DNA of 64,000 nucleotides from Sipunculus nudus. Its lineage: Eukaryota; Annelida; Sipuncula; Golfingiida; Sipunculidae. Within the stretch, counting starts at the first letter, position 1. Each line of letters starts with the position of its first letter. The stretch is taken from contig CM049316.1 in the NCBI GenBank assembly GCA_026874595.1, forward strand, positions 310,001-374,000, written 5' to 3'. The translations under genes were made by a program, and so were the position numbers. The notes beneath the pieces were generated by a model. That model made no database searches. It saw only the letters and a list, made by a program, of their open reading frames with translations, and was not told the DNA's origin. Of this stretch, positions 21,001-34,199 are shown piece after piece.

Positions 21001-24000
21001 ACTCGTTAAGCGGCGGTGAAATGTGAGAGGAAGTGCAGTTTGAACTTTGCAATTGGTATTTTCTATTAACATCAGGATATATATATATTTATATACATGA
21101 ACATATTTATATATACATACTTTACATAAGCATATATACACAGTTGTATTTGGTAATAATTTAACTAGAGTTGTCCGGAATATCGAGTTTTTAACATAAC
21201 GAGTTTCCACCGTATTATATTTGTGTATATATATAAAAGAGATCGATACATAAAGTATCGAGTGACTGTAATACCGGAACCGATTATCCTATTCCCAATA
21301 CCGATAAAAGCATCCTTTGTAAATGAAAGGAAATAACACCAGCAAGAAATAAGCCACAGGACAGTGACGATTATGTGACATAATCATCCAGTGAAGAAGA
21401 CGTAGAAGGGTAAAGGATGAATTACAATGTTGCGGGAGGCAGAAGACAAAAAACACTAGTGCCGACGGAATATGATCAACTGGCTTCATGAAATGATTTT
21501 TAGTTGGTTTCAGGAGCTCTCATCGAAAACCTAGTACTTGATGAAGTCTCGATAAGTTTGATGGAGAATACAATAACCAGCCTTTGAGAACTGGACATTT
21601 ATTGGAAGCATATATGGAACACCGTGTCAGTCGAATAGAAGATGGATTAAAAAGGACTTACGAAATCCTGCGACACACATTGTGACAAACATAGGAGAAA
21701 AACCATCAAAGTGCGGATCATAAGGGAAGACAGAAAAGAAAAGTCAAACCACAAGTGCAGTTACAACAACCGTTCGGTAATCGACAATTACTGTCGGTTT
21801 ATATTGAGAAGGGGACCTTTTCACATATCGTCATCTTGAGAAGGGATATTCCTCATAGCGTCAACATCCAAGGCAAAACAGAAAAGGAAGACCGGCTCGT
21901 CCCTAAAATCAATCTATATTGAGAGTGAGACCAAGAACATACACAGCATGACATTTAAAAAAATACTCTGAGCAAAATAATGTTGCGATTAGTTAAGGTC
22001 ATCGCAGAGTCCAACCTGCAGTACCATGGGAGAAATTGTAAGTATAATCAAACAAATCAGTACACACGACCCGGTAAATCATACGAACGATATCACGACC
22101 CAACATGCAGGACGCTAACAATGAAAAAGTTTTACGTGGGGTAAGTAAAATAAGGCAACAAACTGCAAGTACCATAACTGAAACAGAAGAAACCAACTGT
22201 CCGGGACATTGCCTTAAAAAATAAAAAGAATATGAAACCGAACTGGGGAGAAAGGGAACGTACCAACAATCGCTTTGTTTATATACGTCATTGAAGAGAT
22301 CGAGAAGTGCAAGCAAATCAGAACACTAACACAGAACCAGCATGCAGCGAAAGGAACCACGCAATAAAAAGGAAGAGAAACTGTCATAACATTAAGTGTA
22401 GGTAAGAAACGTCGTCTGTAAGAGGTGGGAAAATCGGGAACAATAACAGGGGATACACATTATACAATGTCGCAAATAAAGATGTGGGGATCACTAACCC
22501 TCACACAAGAAAACAATATATATATTCAGGGCTCGACATTAACTTTTGAAAGTATTTGCCTGACCGGGTAAGTAACATCTAGCTATTACTTGCCCTACAT
22601 GAATGTTTACTTGCCTTACAAATATGAATGATTGTATCGAAAAACACAAAGACGTTTTTGCATGCCTTAGGTAAAGTTTTTCTGTTGGACCGATTGGTCC
22701 AGTCGGGCAAGTAGGAGGGGACTTCCAGTTGCCTTACCACTATTTTAGGAACTTTTACTGTCCCCGTGCAAGCGGTTAACCGTAAATGGCGAGCACTGAG
22801 ATATGACATGTGTGTGTGTGTATATATATAGATATATATAAATATGTGTGTGTGTGTGTGTAATATACAAATGCCTAGGAGGTATGTTTGCAATAGTAAG
22901 ATCAAATCGACAAGAGGAACATGTGGAGAAACTGGCTAAAGATGACCTGTAAGTAAATGCCTTGGGAATCTACAGGTAAGGCGTCACACAAGGAACAATC
23001 CATCTATACGTGTAAAAAATGTATATGGATATCATTGACCCTATGAAAGGATATGAAGAAACAAGAGTGGATGGAAGAGGAATTTAACAAGAGAAAACCC
23101 AACAAGAGGTAAGAGGAAGGAATGTCAAACAGGCAACATAACGTGAAGTCGGAGAACGATGTACGGTACGTCATATCACGATAACGCATCCTGATGAAAG
23201 CCCGTAACATATATGATCTGTAGATATATATATATATATTGTATCTATATGTACAATTATTTACACTTTTACACTTAACACACAATTATTTCCTATGTGT
23301 CGGGACAAGAAAATGGTCGTAATGGTTCAATTACGTAATTGCGGGATGGTTACAAGACGGAGTTCCACTGTATATATGTATATATATATATATATATAAA
23401 TGTGCATGTCTCTATGAACTGCTGGCGTGTTTCATCGCACAAGGGAATGGAGAGAGCTACAGGTAAGTATCGTAAGAGGTGTGACAGTAGATCAGCAGAT
23501 ATTTAAAACATTACTGACAAATACTTAGATACCAGTTATCAGCAAAAAAAAACAAGTTTTAGGATTATGACGAAATAAAACGGTAAGTATGAGAATATCA
23601 CGACCATACATACAGGTCGCTCACAAGAAATAACATAAGATTACATGCCACGCTTTACATGATATGCCAATAAGGAACTCTCTGTACCAAAAACTATAGT
23701 TCTACCATATAAATATCTGATTAACAGAAAGGGTGCATATACGGTAGTGTTTTACTGAACACATTTGTGTTCCTTCATTAAATTAGAAATATTAACCTAT
23801 ATCACAAAACTAACATACTGATATCGATACTTTATCAATTTTTGTAAACAGGTAATTCAACAAGGACAAGTATACACAGTCGACACAAAAATATGTTATA
23901 ATACAGAAAGAATGTTATACTTCGAGCATTAAAGTATATACAAAAAAGTATATCCGCTATAATACAAACATATGGATATACAACATGAGATCTGATATCG

Positions 24001-24230
24001 ATCGCAATGATATAGCGGATGCGTGTGATATGGATACTTGCATATATATACATATGTATATATATATATATTATATATCTATATATGTGTGTGAGAGTGT
24101 GTGTATGTGTGTGTGTTATGGATTAGTGTTTTATTTGAATACTGTCGTCATGCTAGAACAAATAACAAAAAATGCAGCGTATAGCTGTAGCACTATCACA
24201 TTGCATACAGACACCAGGAGAGTCATAAAT
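18011..24230. other. AT-rich region without recognisable genes
   Basis: No frame here looks like a known protein. The longest (20245-20622, 125 codons) has no domain or signal peptide. Several TA/CATA microsatellites occur (18245-18350, 20000-20050, 22815-22860, 23370-23400, 24040-24115). From about 19.2 to 23.6 kb the plus strand is purine-rich and unusually dense in GGTAAG. The stretch TATCACGAC(C)CA-ACATGCAGG near 22090 recurs in diverged form near 23597, so part may be an old repeat. Confidence 0.5.
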
Positions 24231-24337
24231 GGTTCTGCATCAGGATGAAGAAGTCTGTATCACATCTTTTGGCTGGAGATCACATCATCGAACGTCATCA
24301 AACCGTCAGCGAAGTGTCCTTAGGCCATCATGCATCA

Positions 24338-24440
24338 GAGCGATGTGGTCATCATGGCCGTGTCAGAGCGATGTGGTTATCATGGCCGTGTCCGAGCGAT
24401 GTGGTTATCATCACCGTGTCCGAGCGATGTGGTAGTCATG
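24338..24440 (+). repeat. 28-bp minisatellite, about 3.7 copies
   Basis: GAGCGATGTGGTTATCATGG-type units begin at 24338, 24366, 24394 and 24422 (last partial), with one or two substitutions each. Confidence 0.9.
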
Positions 24441-25192
24441 TAACAGATTCTTTACGTGGCACATAACATCTGTTTTATGTAAAGATTTTCACCAAATGAA
24501 TATCTTCTGGTTTGTTGTATAATTATGAACAGTCCGCTGAACAGTGGCATATTACATATTCCATATAATTGTACCTGTCTGGTTCTTCACTGTTTCACAA
24601 CAAAACAGATATCTACCGGGTCTATTGTCAGTAAACAATCTTACAGGAAGGCGCCGTATAAATCCAACAATTCCTGAAAGGGCAGTCTTTATAGTCTATT
24701 TCACATCTGGCACTATACTGTTATCACAGAAACAGACACCGGTTAAATGTTCGTTGTATTATCAGATGATACCAGAATTCAAACAATAACGTCTCAAATC
24801 ACAGTTTGCAGCACATTTAGATACGACTGTTAAGTTAATGCGTTCAACTCACCATACCATTTATGGCACAAGCTCTTAACTGAAAGTCCATCCAGCCAGC
24901 CAGTTCCAAAAGTATACTGATATTTTTGACGTGTTGTCTGTACCAAATTCAAATCGTAATGTGGAGAGCACCCTCAGACAACTCGCATTTGTCAAATCTT
25001 GACGTGGCAGGAAACACACAGCTGCTTACATCAGACGACAAATTTAATCTGACCACGGGTGAAATGAGCAGTAACATTCATACTGATCATGTTGGGTTTT
25101 CTTCAGGACGGGAGATCATTGGAGAGAAATATGTGAGCACATATTGGAGTCTGCAGATCAGTAGTTGTGTGATATAAATCAAAATAATGTTT
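24441..25192. other. Spacer, no gene recognised
   Basis: Two moderate open frames (24544-24789 and 24926-25177) without recognisable domains. No repeat seen. Confidence 0.4.
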
Positions 25193-26355
25193 ACAAACCC
25201 CTACTAAGGGTAAACTGTAACCAATTCTTTATTTATTCTATTTATTCAAGTACAATGTTTTTCCAGTGTTTATATTTATAATATTATATACGGTATGATG
25301 AAGGAAGTTATAAAGATTACTACACAGGACTGTTATATTATCTAGGTCGTTGCTATAGCGACCTCATTTCTCTCGGCTCAAGCCAGCACACTGGGTGCCC
25401 CGAGGGCGCCAGACAGAAATAGACACAGTGTAACAAAGCCGTCTGGCCCGCGCCAAAAGCCAGACAGTCGGCGCGTATTTTTGACCGTTTGGAAACACCT
25501 GGAAATTATGATCATATTCATTTTAATTGAAATGAAAATAAAAAAATTTATAAAGCAAAAGACACTCTCATGATCGTTTATTTTGTCTTATGGCTGGAGA
25601 TCGGGATATGCTTAAATCTTAAAGTATGCCTCGGGTACCTAAAATATATGGAAAAAATGTCTAATTTTCAGAAAAATTAGTGTGCCCAAGGATTAACACT
25701 TCTTACTTCTTTTAAAACCACATTATATATCATTGATGTAAAAAAGTCTTCAAAATGAGGAAGCCCCGTCCTTAAGTGTTATAATTTATCGTTAAGCCTT
25801 GTCGTTAAGTGTTAACCGTTAAGTGGTTTAAGGGCTGATTTCTTAAATGTGCCATTTGTTTGTACAGTGTTTTTCATTTTTTGTATCATTTCATCACGTT
25901 TTACCGACAGGTCGCTGTTGAAAGTATAGGTGTACGCGAAAGTTTATTTTCTGATGAAATTTAAATTTAAAGTAAAATTTCATATATACGCACACAGAGA
26001 AAAGGTCTGACAGGTGTTGCACGCGGACAGACAAGACCAAAACGGTTTATTTTACATATATATATATATATACATACTAATAAATGTCACCGATATATTT
26101 AAATATATAACATATATAAATATATATAGAGGTACAACAAATAATACCTCTTAATTTTTCAATTTCTGTTTTCTAACACTTAAGAATAACACTTAACACA
26201 AGACACTAGCCTAAGTGTGCTTAAGTCTTATTTTTAACACTTTACATAACACTTAAGCTTAAATAAAACTTAAGCTTAAGTGTTGTTGGCTTAAGTGTTA
26301 AGCTCCTGTAACACTTAGTCTTACGTGTTGTTGTTACTTAACACTTAAGCTTACG
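25193..26355 (+). repeat. Dispersed module, copy B
   Basis: Begins with the 390-bp segment of copy A and continues through TCATGATCGTTTATTTTG, CAGAAAAATTAGTGTGCCC, an AAGTGTTATAATTTATCGTT segment and a TA microsatellite into DNA full of TAACACTTAAG. Closely matches 27719-28985 apart from small indels. Confidence 0.85.
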
Positions 26356-26396
26356 TGTTGTTGCTACATAACACTTAACCTTAAGTGTTAAAAGCA

Positions 26397-26580
26397 AAGT
26401 GTTATTAAGTGTTATCAAGTATTAAGTGTTATATGCTAAGTGTTATTAAGTGTTATCAAGTATTAAGTGTTATATGCTAAGTGTTATTAAGTGTTATCAA
26501 ATATTAAGTCTTTATAAGCTAAGTGTTAATAAGTGTTATCAAATATTAATTCGTTATATGCCAAGTGTCATTAATAGGCA
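26397..26580 (+). repeat. 41-bp minisatellite built on AAGTGTTATT
   Basis: Units begin at 26397, 26438, 26479, 26521 and 26563. The first two are nearly identical and later ones diverge. Each contains the subrepeat AAGTGTTAT(T/C). Confidence 0.85.
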
Positions 26581-26589
26581 ATTAAGGGT

Positions 26590-27718
26590 ATTATTTAACT
26601 CTATTTTACTATGGTATTTAACTGTCTTTCACCAATGCAATTGACTGGATTTTTATATGTTATTAAACTGTATTTTTACATGATATTAAATTGTTGTTTG
26701 ACCGAGCATTCATCTGTATTTTACCATGATATTTATCGCTATTTTACGAGTGTGTTTTGTTTGTTCGGAACCAGAAAAAAGACAGCATATTTTATTCAAT
26801 ATGAAATATTTTTTTTTCAAGAAAAATATTTTTTTATTTAATAAAAAAAAAGATTATTGGTGATATAATACTTTATTATATATATTCAATACCCTGGTAA
26901 TTTTTCCTTTTGGCTCAAATGTCTTTTGAAAGGCCAAAATTAAAAAAAAAATTAATATTTCAGACATTTGTTTTTTAACCCGTGGACCGGGTTGACCCCG
27001 TATGAGTATGCTGTTTAAGGCGCTTGTCAGCCAGGAAAAATGTCGGCTGGCCCAACCGACTTTTAACATAATTTTTGAGCCGCCCGGGTTTTTTTATATT
27101 ACACATTATTTAATACACTGAAATACACTCTCTGGGCCCTAAATTATTTGTTTTTTCACATTAAACCCCCTTTTTTTGCCTTGTTAGCAAAGCTGCACCA
27201 ACTCCTACAGGTTTAGAATCCAGCCTACACTGAGTTTTGATTTTTTGCACATACAGCCCAATACACCATAAAAGACATTTGCTTTTTGGCTCTCATTTCT
27301 AAACTATTCATCACAGAAACTTCATTCTGGTGTCACCCAATATACAGGAAACACAGAAATATTGACACGTTTTCCACTAACAAATACTTTTTTCTCCCCC
27401 AAACCTTCAAACAGAGCCCTATACATTGAAATGAAAATAAAAAAAATTATAAAGCAAAAGACACTCTATGAACAAAAGACATGATCGTTTATTGTGTCTT
27501 ATGGCCGAAGCCTGGGATCATACTTAAAAAAGAAAGATTACAATTGATCTATTTTATATTCAGATTAAGGTACTCTCTGCTTCAAATATATGTAAAAAGG
27601 ATATTATTATTAAATGATTGTGGACCCCGTGGGCATATGATACATGCATACATATATTTAGTCCTCAAGATCACTCGTATCCAGTTTACGACTTGCCAAA
27701 CTACAACATTTTTAAATT
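26590..27718. other. AT-rich spacer with one diverged module fragment
   Basis: No gene. 27430-27540 is a diverged fragment of the dispersed module (ATAAAGCAAAAGACACTCT and CATGATCGTTTATTGTGTCT). Confidence 0.5.
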
Positions 27719-28985
27719 ACAAACCCCTACTAAGGGTAAACTGTAAACAATTCTTTATTTATTCTATTTATTCAAGTACAATGTTTTTCCAGTGTTTATA
27801 TTTATAATATTATATATGGTATGATATAAAGATTACTACACAGGACTGTTATATTATCTGGGTCGTTGTTATAGCGACCTCATTTCTCTCGGCTCAAGCC
27901 AGCACACCGGGTGCCCCGAGGGCGCCAGACAGAAATAGACACAGTGTAAGAAAGCCGTCTGGCCCGCGCCAAAAGCCAGACAGTCGGCGCGTATTTTTGA
28001 CCGTTTGGAAACACCTGGAAATTATGATCATATTTATTTTAATTGAAATGAAAATAAAAAAATTTATAAAGCAAAAGACACTCTCATGATCGTTTATTTT
28101 GTCTTATGGCCGGAGATCGGGATATGCTTAAATCTTAAAGTATGCCTCAGCTACCTAAAATATATGGAAAAAAATGTCTAATTTTTTCAGAAAAATTAGT
28201 GTGCCCAAGGATTAACACTTCTTACTTCTTTTAAAACCACAAAAAGTCTTCAAAATGAGGAAGCGGTTTATCTGGGCCATGGACTAAACGTCCAATATCT
28301 CCTGACGTCCCGTCCTTAAGTGTTATAATTTATCATTAGGCCTTGTCGTTAAGTGTTAACCGTTAAGTGGTTTAAGGGTTGATTTCTTAAATGTGTCATT
28401 TGTTTGTACAGTTTTTTTCATTTTTTGTATCATTTCATCACGTTTTACCGACAGGTCGCTGTTGAAAGTATAGGTGTACGCGAAAATTTATTTTCTGATG
28501 AAATTTAAATTTAAAGTAAAATTTCATATATACGCACACAGAGAAAAGGTCTGACAGGTGTTGCACGCGGTCAGACAAGACCAAAACGGTTTATTTTACA
28601 TATATATATATATATATATACATACTAATAAATGTCACCGATATATTTAAATATATAACATATATAAATATATATAGAGGTACAACGACAGCATCCAGTT
28701 CCCACTAAAGGCATTATTACTCCACCAGGTGGCGCTTAGTGTCTTAAAATACCTCTTTTAATTTTTCAATTTCTGTTTTCTAACACACTTAACACAAGAC
28801 ACTAGCCTAAGTGTTAAGGTCAATGTTAATGAATAACACATAAACGTGCTTAAGTCTTATTTTTAACACTTTACATAACACTTAAGCTTAAATAAAACTT
28901 AAGCTTAAGTGTTATGTAACCGCAACACGTTAGCTCCTGTAACACTTAGTCTTACGTGTTGTTGTTACTTAACACTTAAGGATAA
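27719..28985 (+). repeat. Dispersed module, copy C
   Basis: Near-identical to copy B over most of its length. Extra stretches near 28263-28310 and 28687-28742 are absent from B; the second carries a CTCF-like motif. Confidence 0.85.
28722..28738 (+). promoter_or_regulatory. CTCF-like motif
   Basis: CCACCAGGTGGCGCTTA, close to the CTCF consensus, inside a segment present in module copy C but not in B. Confidence 0.4.
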
Positions 28986-30960
28986 CACATAAACTTACGT
29001 GTTATCGTTAAGTGTTATGTTAAGTGTAAAAAGCAACACTTTACGCCTAAGTGATCTTACGTGTTACTGATTCTTTACCATTTAAGCTTACGTGTTATTT
29101 TCTTAAGTTTTAAACAATAACACTTAGGACACCACTTACTATTGAGTGTTAGAAAAATAACACGTAAGGTTACTTAAACGTCTTAAAGTGTTATTTTTTA
29201 ACACTTAACACAACACTTAAACTTAATTCTAAAGAAATAACACTTACGTTTAGGTGTAAAAAAACAACACTTAACAGAACACGTTAGACTAAGTGGTCTT
29301 ACGTGTTACTTAAGCTTACGTGTTATTCTTAAGTGTAAAAAATAACACTTAACATAACACTCCAGGACAACACCTAAGCTTACGTGTTATTTTTGCAGTT
29401 TTGGTTTGCTTTTTTTTTCATTTTTTGTATCATTTTATCACGCTTATAAGTGTACACTAAAGCTCAATTTTTTTATGAAATTTAATTAAAATTGAAGTTT
29501 AAACGACCAAGTGTTAAATGGAAAAGGTCAAGTGTTAAACTGCACAGACCAGGGGCGGTCATTTGAGGGATATTGAAATTTGTAGCCCAATTCAAGTTCA
29601 GCAAATGGAGACCAGCCGTCAGATTTTCCTCAACATTTCAGAGGCTAAAGAGGAGTTCAAATAAAAAAACTATATACTTACTTAGATATTCTGATTTAAA
29701 AAATAGCAAAATTATTTAACTTTTGAGTTCTAATAGTGTATACAATACCATGGTATTTACCTCTGTTTTACCATGGCAAGTAACTGTTTATTTGCATCGA
29801 TGAAATTAAACTGTAGGCATTTCACTGTAAATTTTACCATGTTATTCCAAAAGTAATTCCCACGGTAATAGACTTAATTATGCGGTCATTTAATTCAAGT
29901 TCACCAAATGGAGACCAGCCGTTTCAGAGGCTAAAGACTTAGATATTGAGATTTGAAAAATAGCAAAATTTCAGCAGATTACAGGCACTTAATATAATCC
30001 CGATTTGAGTTCACAGAATGAGAACCCGCCGTCAGATTTCTTTTAAGTTTTGTTGAAGAGACCTTAATAATTTCAGATCAATTAACGAAATACTTTCAAT
30101 CCCGTACCATTTTGCAAATCCCCATAGAATAAACAATTATCTCTCAAAATTTGAATAATTAAACACCTAATGAGGTATTTCATAATAACGGTGTATTTCA
30201 CAATTACGAGGTATTTCATAATAACGAAGATGAAGCTCCCAAAGCACGTCTTGCCGGTCACCCATTACATTGAAAACCATACATTATTATCTAGATGATT
30301 TCGGCAAGACATATATACATACCTACACCTATAAAGGGCTTAAGTGTTAGCGTATGTGTTATATCTAACAGCAGCCTTGAATTTTTTCAAAATGCCCCTC
30401 CAACAATTTCGTAAGTGTTATTCTATAACACTTATGCTAACACTTAAGAACACCACTTAATGTAAAGCGTTCTTAAGTGTTATTTTTAACACGTAACACA
30501 ACACTTAAACTTAAGTCTCCAGAAACAACACTATGTTTAAGTGTAAAAAGCAACACTTAACAATTGTTTTTTCACATATTCCATCTTTCAAGACTTGGTG
30601 CTGTTGAGTGTCGGCATGTGTTGTCGTTAAGAGTCGTTATTAAGTCTTATTAAGTGTTATCAAGATAAAGCTTAGCCGTATACTTGGATTCATGCAAGTT
30701 TCTTAAGCATTACTAAGTGTTATTGAGTATTGAGTGGTTATATGCTAAGTTTCATTAAGTGTTAGGGATTTTGGATTTTTTTTTATATATTCCATCCTTC
30801 CATATATCCTAAGTGTTATTAAGTCTTCTCGAGAATTAAGTGGTTACATGGTAGGTTTTATTAAGTGTTAGTGACTTTGAAATTTTTGTCGTCCTGTTTT
30901 AAGTCTTGTCCTTAAGTGTAACCTTTAAGTGGTTTATTGAGCTTGTTTCTTAGATATGCC
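28986..30960. repeat. Region dense in TAACACTTAAG / CTTAAGTGTTA words
   Basis: Both orientations of a TTAAGTGTTA word recur at 28.98-29.4 kb and again at 30.34-30.95 kb. Between them, three diverged copies of AGTTCACCAAATGGAGACCA (near 29595, 29895 and 30007) form a smaller repeat. No coding. Confidence 0.7.
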
Positions 30961-32347
30961 ATTTTTAAGTTTTTTTTTCATTTTGACAGTAAAATTCCGA
31001 CCGGTGGCGCCTGCGCTCAGGCAGAGGAGGAGATCCGACAGGTGTCGCCTGTGCCTAAGTGTTGACGTAAACAGCTAAGTGGTTATATTTTATAAACTAG
31101 GGTTATGTTTTTAAATTGAAAACAAATAAAGTCTGAAGTGTCGAGACGTGTTTAAACAATGAAGAAAAAATCAAGGAATTCAAATTTTTGGGGGGCTGAC
31201 GCGTAAACCGAGTGATTCCCTGTAATAGGAGACGCAGAAGTTACCCTAACTTACCCTAGGGTTGCGGTTAGGGGCATTCACATGATTTTAATTGTTTAAA
31301 AGCTTTTAAAAAAACGAGGCAAATGATATTTTCAAACGTCCAAGGGTGGAAAACATTTGACACGGACCAGTTTGATCGAACCGTCACAAAACAAATCGTT
31401 GCGATGCGGGCGGCGAGCCAACAGGGCCAACAAAATATGTAGAAAATGCAAAAAAATGAAATATGCAAATTACTTTAATTTAAAATAATTTAAAACGAAC
31501 ACAAGCATACCAGGAACAGGGCAACCAGGTAGATGGACAACGTTACAGAAAAGAAATATACAAAAGAGCAGTTTTATGCAAAATACGAGATATTTGAATA
31601 TGAAAATTTAAAAAATTAAACTTTTTAAATATTAAATTTTTTAAATTTAAATTCCTGTAAATGGGTTCAGAACGATTCACTTAGTGGACAGGTGAAAGAA
31701 AAAGTCCAAATATGGGCGTTTTTTGGGTATTTTAAGGCGATTTTAGAAATCCAGGTTGAGGGTTAAGTGGTAACAGCTCGCTTAAGTGTTAAGCAATTAA
31801 ACTCAATTAAAATTAAAACTTTTCAAGTTAAAATTTTTTTCTCTTTTCTTAACATTCAATGTTAATGAGTTTCATCAATTTTCATTGGTTTGGATCTGAA
31901 AAGTGGAAAAATAAAGAAATTAGGAGAGCTTATTGAAAAAGCTAGGTATCAAGCCATTTGGTCAAACCCTGGCGGTCAAGGTGGGGTCAGCAGCGTCAGG
32001 CGGCACCCCGTCTTGACCAGAAATTCAGAAAAAAATTCCGCCCACTTTTAAACTATGCAGAGGAGTAGAAATTTAATTTTTTTCAATTTTAGGCATTATA
32101 ACACTGATCTGACCAGTGGTCAGTTTGGGGCAGACCCTCTATTATTTCTTTATAAATAGTTACCTTTAAAAAAATGGCTCATCAAAATTGTCTGAATTTT
32201 GAAAAATAAAGAAGAAAAAAGACTGTTTCTGTCCTCAAAAGAAGGATAGGGTGAAAAGCTCAAACATTATCACAATTGCCAATCGATCGAGAAAATTGTT
32301 TTGTTAACTTTTTCAATGATTACTTAGCGGTTAGCGGACGGACCTAC
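30961..32347. other. AT-rich spacer before telomeric array 2
   Basis: No gene recognised. The palindromic TGACCAGTGGTCA near 32112 recurs at 50856, also shortly left of a TTAGGG array. Confidence 0.5.
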
Positions 32348-32716
32348 TTAGGGTTAGGGTTAGGGTTAGGGTTAGGGTTAGGGTTAGGGTTAGGGTTAGG
32401 GTTAGGGTTAGGTTAGGGTTTAGGTTTGGGTTTAGGGTTAGGGTTAGGGTTAGGGTTAGGGTTAGGGTTAGGGTTAGGTTAGGGTTAGGGTTAGGGTTAG
32501 GGTTAGGGTTAGGGTTAGGGTTAGGGTTAGGGTTAGGGTTAGGGTTAGGGTTAGGGTTAGGTTAGGGTTAGGGTTAGGGTTAGGTTTTTAGGTTAGGGTT
32601 AGGTTTAGGTTAGGTTAGGGTTAGGGTTAGGGTTAGGGTTAGGGTTAGGGTTAGGGTTAGGGTTAGGGTTAGGGTTAGGGTTAGGGTTAGGGTTAGGGTT
32701 AGGGTTAGGGTTAGGG
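32348..32716 (+). repeat. Interstitial telomeric repeat array 2 (TTAGGG)
   Basis: About 60 units in plus orientation with scattered TTAGG, TTTAGG and TTTGGG variants around 32410-32430 and 32560-32610. The right-hand 130 bases are perfect. Confidence 0.95.
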
Positions 32717-33101
32717 CTATGGTCTTAGACTTAAGGTAAGTTGAAAACTTGTTATTTTGGTCCTATTTTCAACTTATCAAGTGTAATTTTCGACTTAATT
32801 TCGAGCATTTTTTAGGTTGAAATTACATTCGACTTAATTTCGATTTGGTCCTTCAGTTTCAACTTAGGAGTCAACTTAACCTTTTAAAGTTTATTCAACT
32901 TATGCCTAAGTTGATTCAGACGTCAAGTTTTATCTGTCCATTTCTTGTGAGAGCACTCTAGGACGTGGTGCCCCCTGGCTCTTGAACGTGTACTTAGTAA
33001 TTTTTGGTATCTTTACAGTGTTATGGTCCTAAACTTAGACTTTTAGGGTCCTAAACTTACAGCGTTATGGTCCTAAACTTAATTTTTTTTGTATATATAT
33101 T

Positions 33102-34098
33102 AGGTAAATGGCAACCTTTCAAGCGTCCAAGTTAGCATAGTAATGCGGCCTTTCCTTCTGGATGTGAAATAAATTAAAGCGCATATATCATAGGTGAAAA
33201 AAACAATTTTAAACAGTACCTTTTCACACAAGGTTAAATGCGGTCTTACTTTAAAATGTTGTATTGAATGGTAAATGGGAATTATTGGCAATATTTCAAG
33301 CGTCCAAGTAGTCATAATAATGCGGCCTTTCCTTCTGAATATGAGAAAAATAAAAGCGCATATCATATTTGAAAAAAAAAACATTTTAAACAGTAACTTA
33401 TCCTGAAAGGTTGAATACGATCTTAAGTTGAAAGCTGTATTGAACGGTAAATGGTAATATTGTCTAGACATGTCTGGCTGTTGAACGTGTACTTACCAAT
33501 TTTTTTTGTTTCTTTGAGGTGTTATGGTCCTATTAAAGATATATAAATATATTTACATAAATATATATACATATATATACATATATATACATATATACAT
33601 ATATATATGTCACTGTAGGACGTGGCGCCCCCTGGCTGTTGAACGTATACTTGGTAATTTTTGGTATCTTTACAGTGTTATGGTACTAAACTTACAATGT
33701 TATGGTCCTAAACTTAGATTGTTATGGTCATGAACTTAAGCTTTTTTGGGTTATATATGAGGTAAATGGCAACATTTCAAGCGTACAGAGTGGTCATAGT
33801 AATGAGGACTTTCCTTCTGGATATGAAAAAAATAAAAGCGCATATATCATATGTGAAAAAACGATTTCAAACAGGATCTTTTCCCGTAAGGTTGAACAGT
33901 CTGAAGTTGAAAAGCTGTATTGAATGGTAAATGGCAAATAAATGGCAATTTTTCAAGCGTCGACGTGGTCAGAGTAATGCGGCCTTTCCTTCTGGATATA
34001 AGAAAAATAAAAGCGCATATATAAAGTGTTAAAAAACAAATTTAAACAGTATGAGGTTAAATACGGTCTTAAGTTGAAAAGGTGTATTGAACAGTGAA
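33102..34098 (+). repeat. About 170-bp monomers, four copies in two pairs
   Basis: Units start at about 33102, 33269, 33760 and 33926 with GGTAAATGGCAA-TTTCAAGCG and share GCGGCCTTTCCTTCTGGATA and AATAAAAGCGCATAT. They alternate with segments carrying GTGTTATGGTCCTAAACTTA. Confidence 0.8.
33622..33635 (-). promoter_or_regulatory. CTCF-like core
   Basis: GTGGCGCCCCCTGG; its complement CCAGGGGGCGCCAC contains the invariant CTCF core. A weaker GTGGTGCCCCCTGG lies at 32965-32978. Confidence 0.35.
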
Positions 34099-34199
34099 TG
34101 GTATTATTGTCCAGACATGTCTCGCTGTTGAAAGTGTACTTGCCGATTTTTTGTATATTTACAGTGTTATGGTCCTAAACTTACAATGTTATTGTCCTA

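Noticed and set aside
22500-22790. Minus-strand frame with a LPDWTNRSNRK motif, possible conserved coding remnant
   Set aside because: The text looked faintly familiar as a dispersed animal sequence, but I could not name a family, and the frame ends in CA/TA microsatellite.
26881-32347. Search for further LINE or DNA-transposon coding
   Set aside because: No frame above about 70 codons showed endonuclease, reverse transcriptase or transposase motifs.
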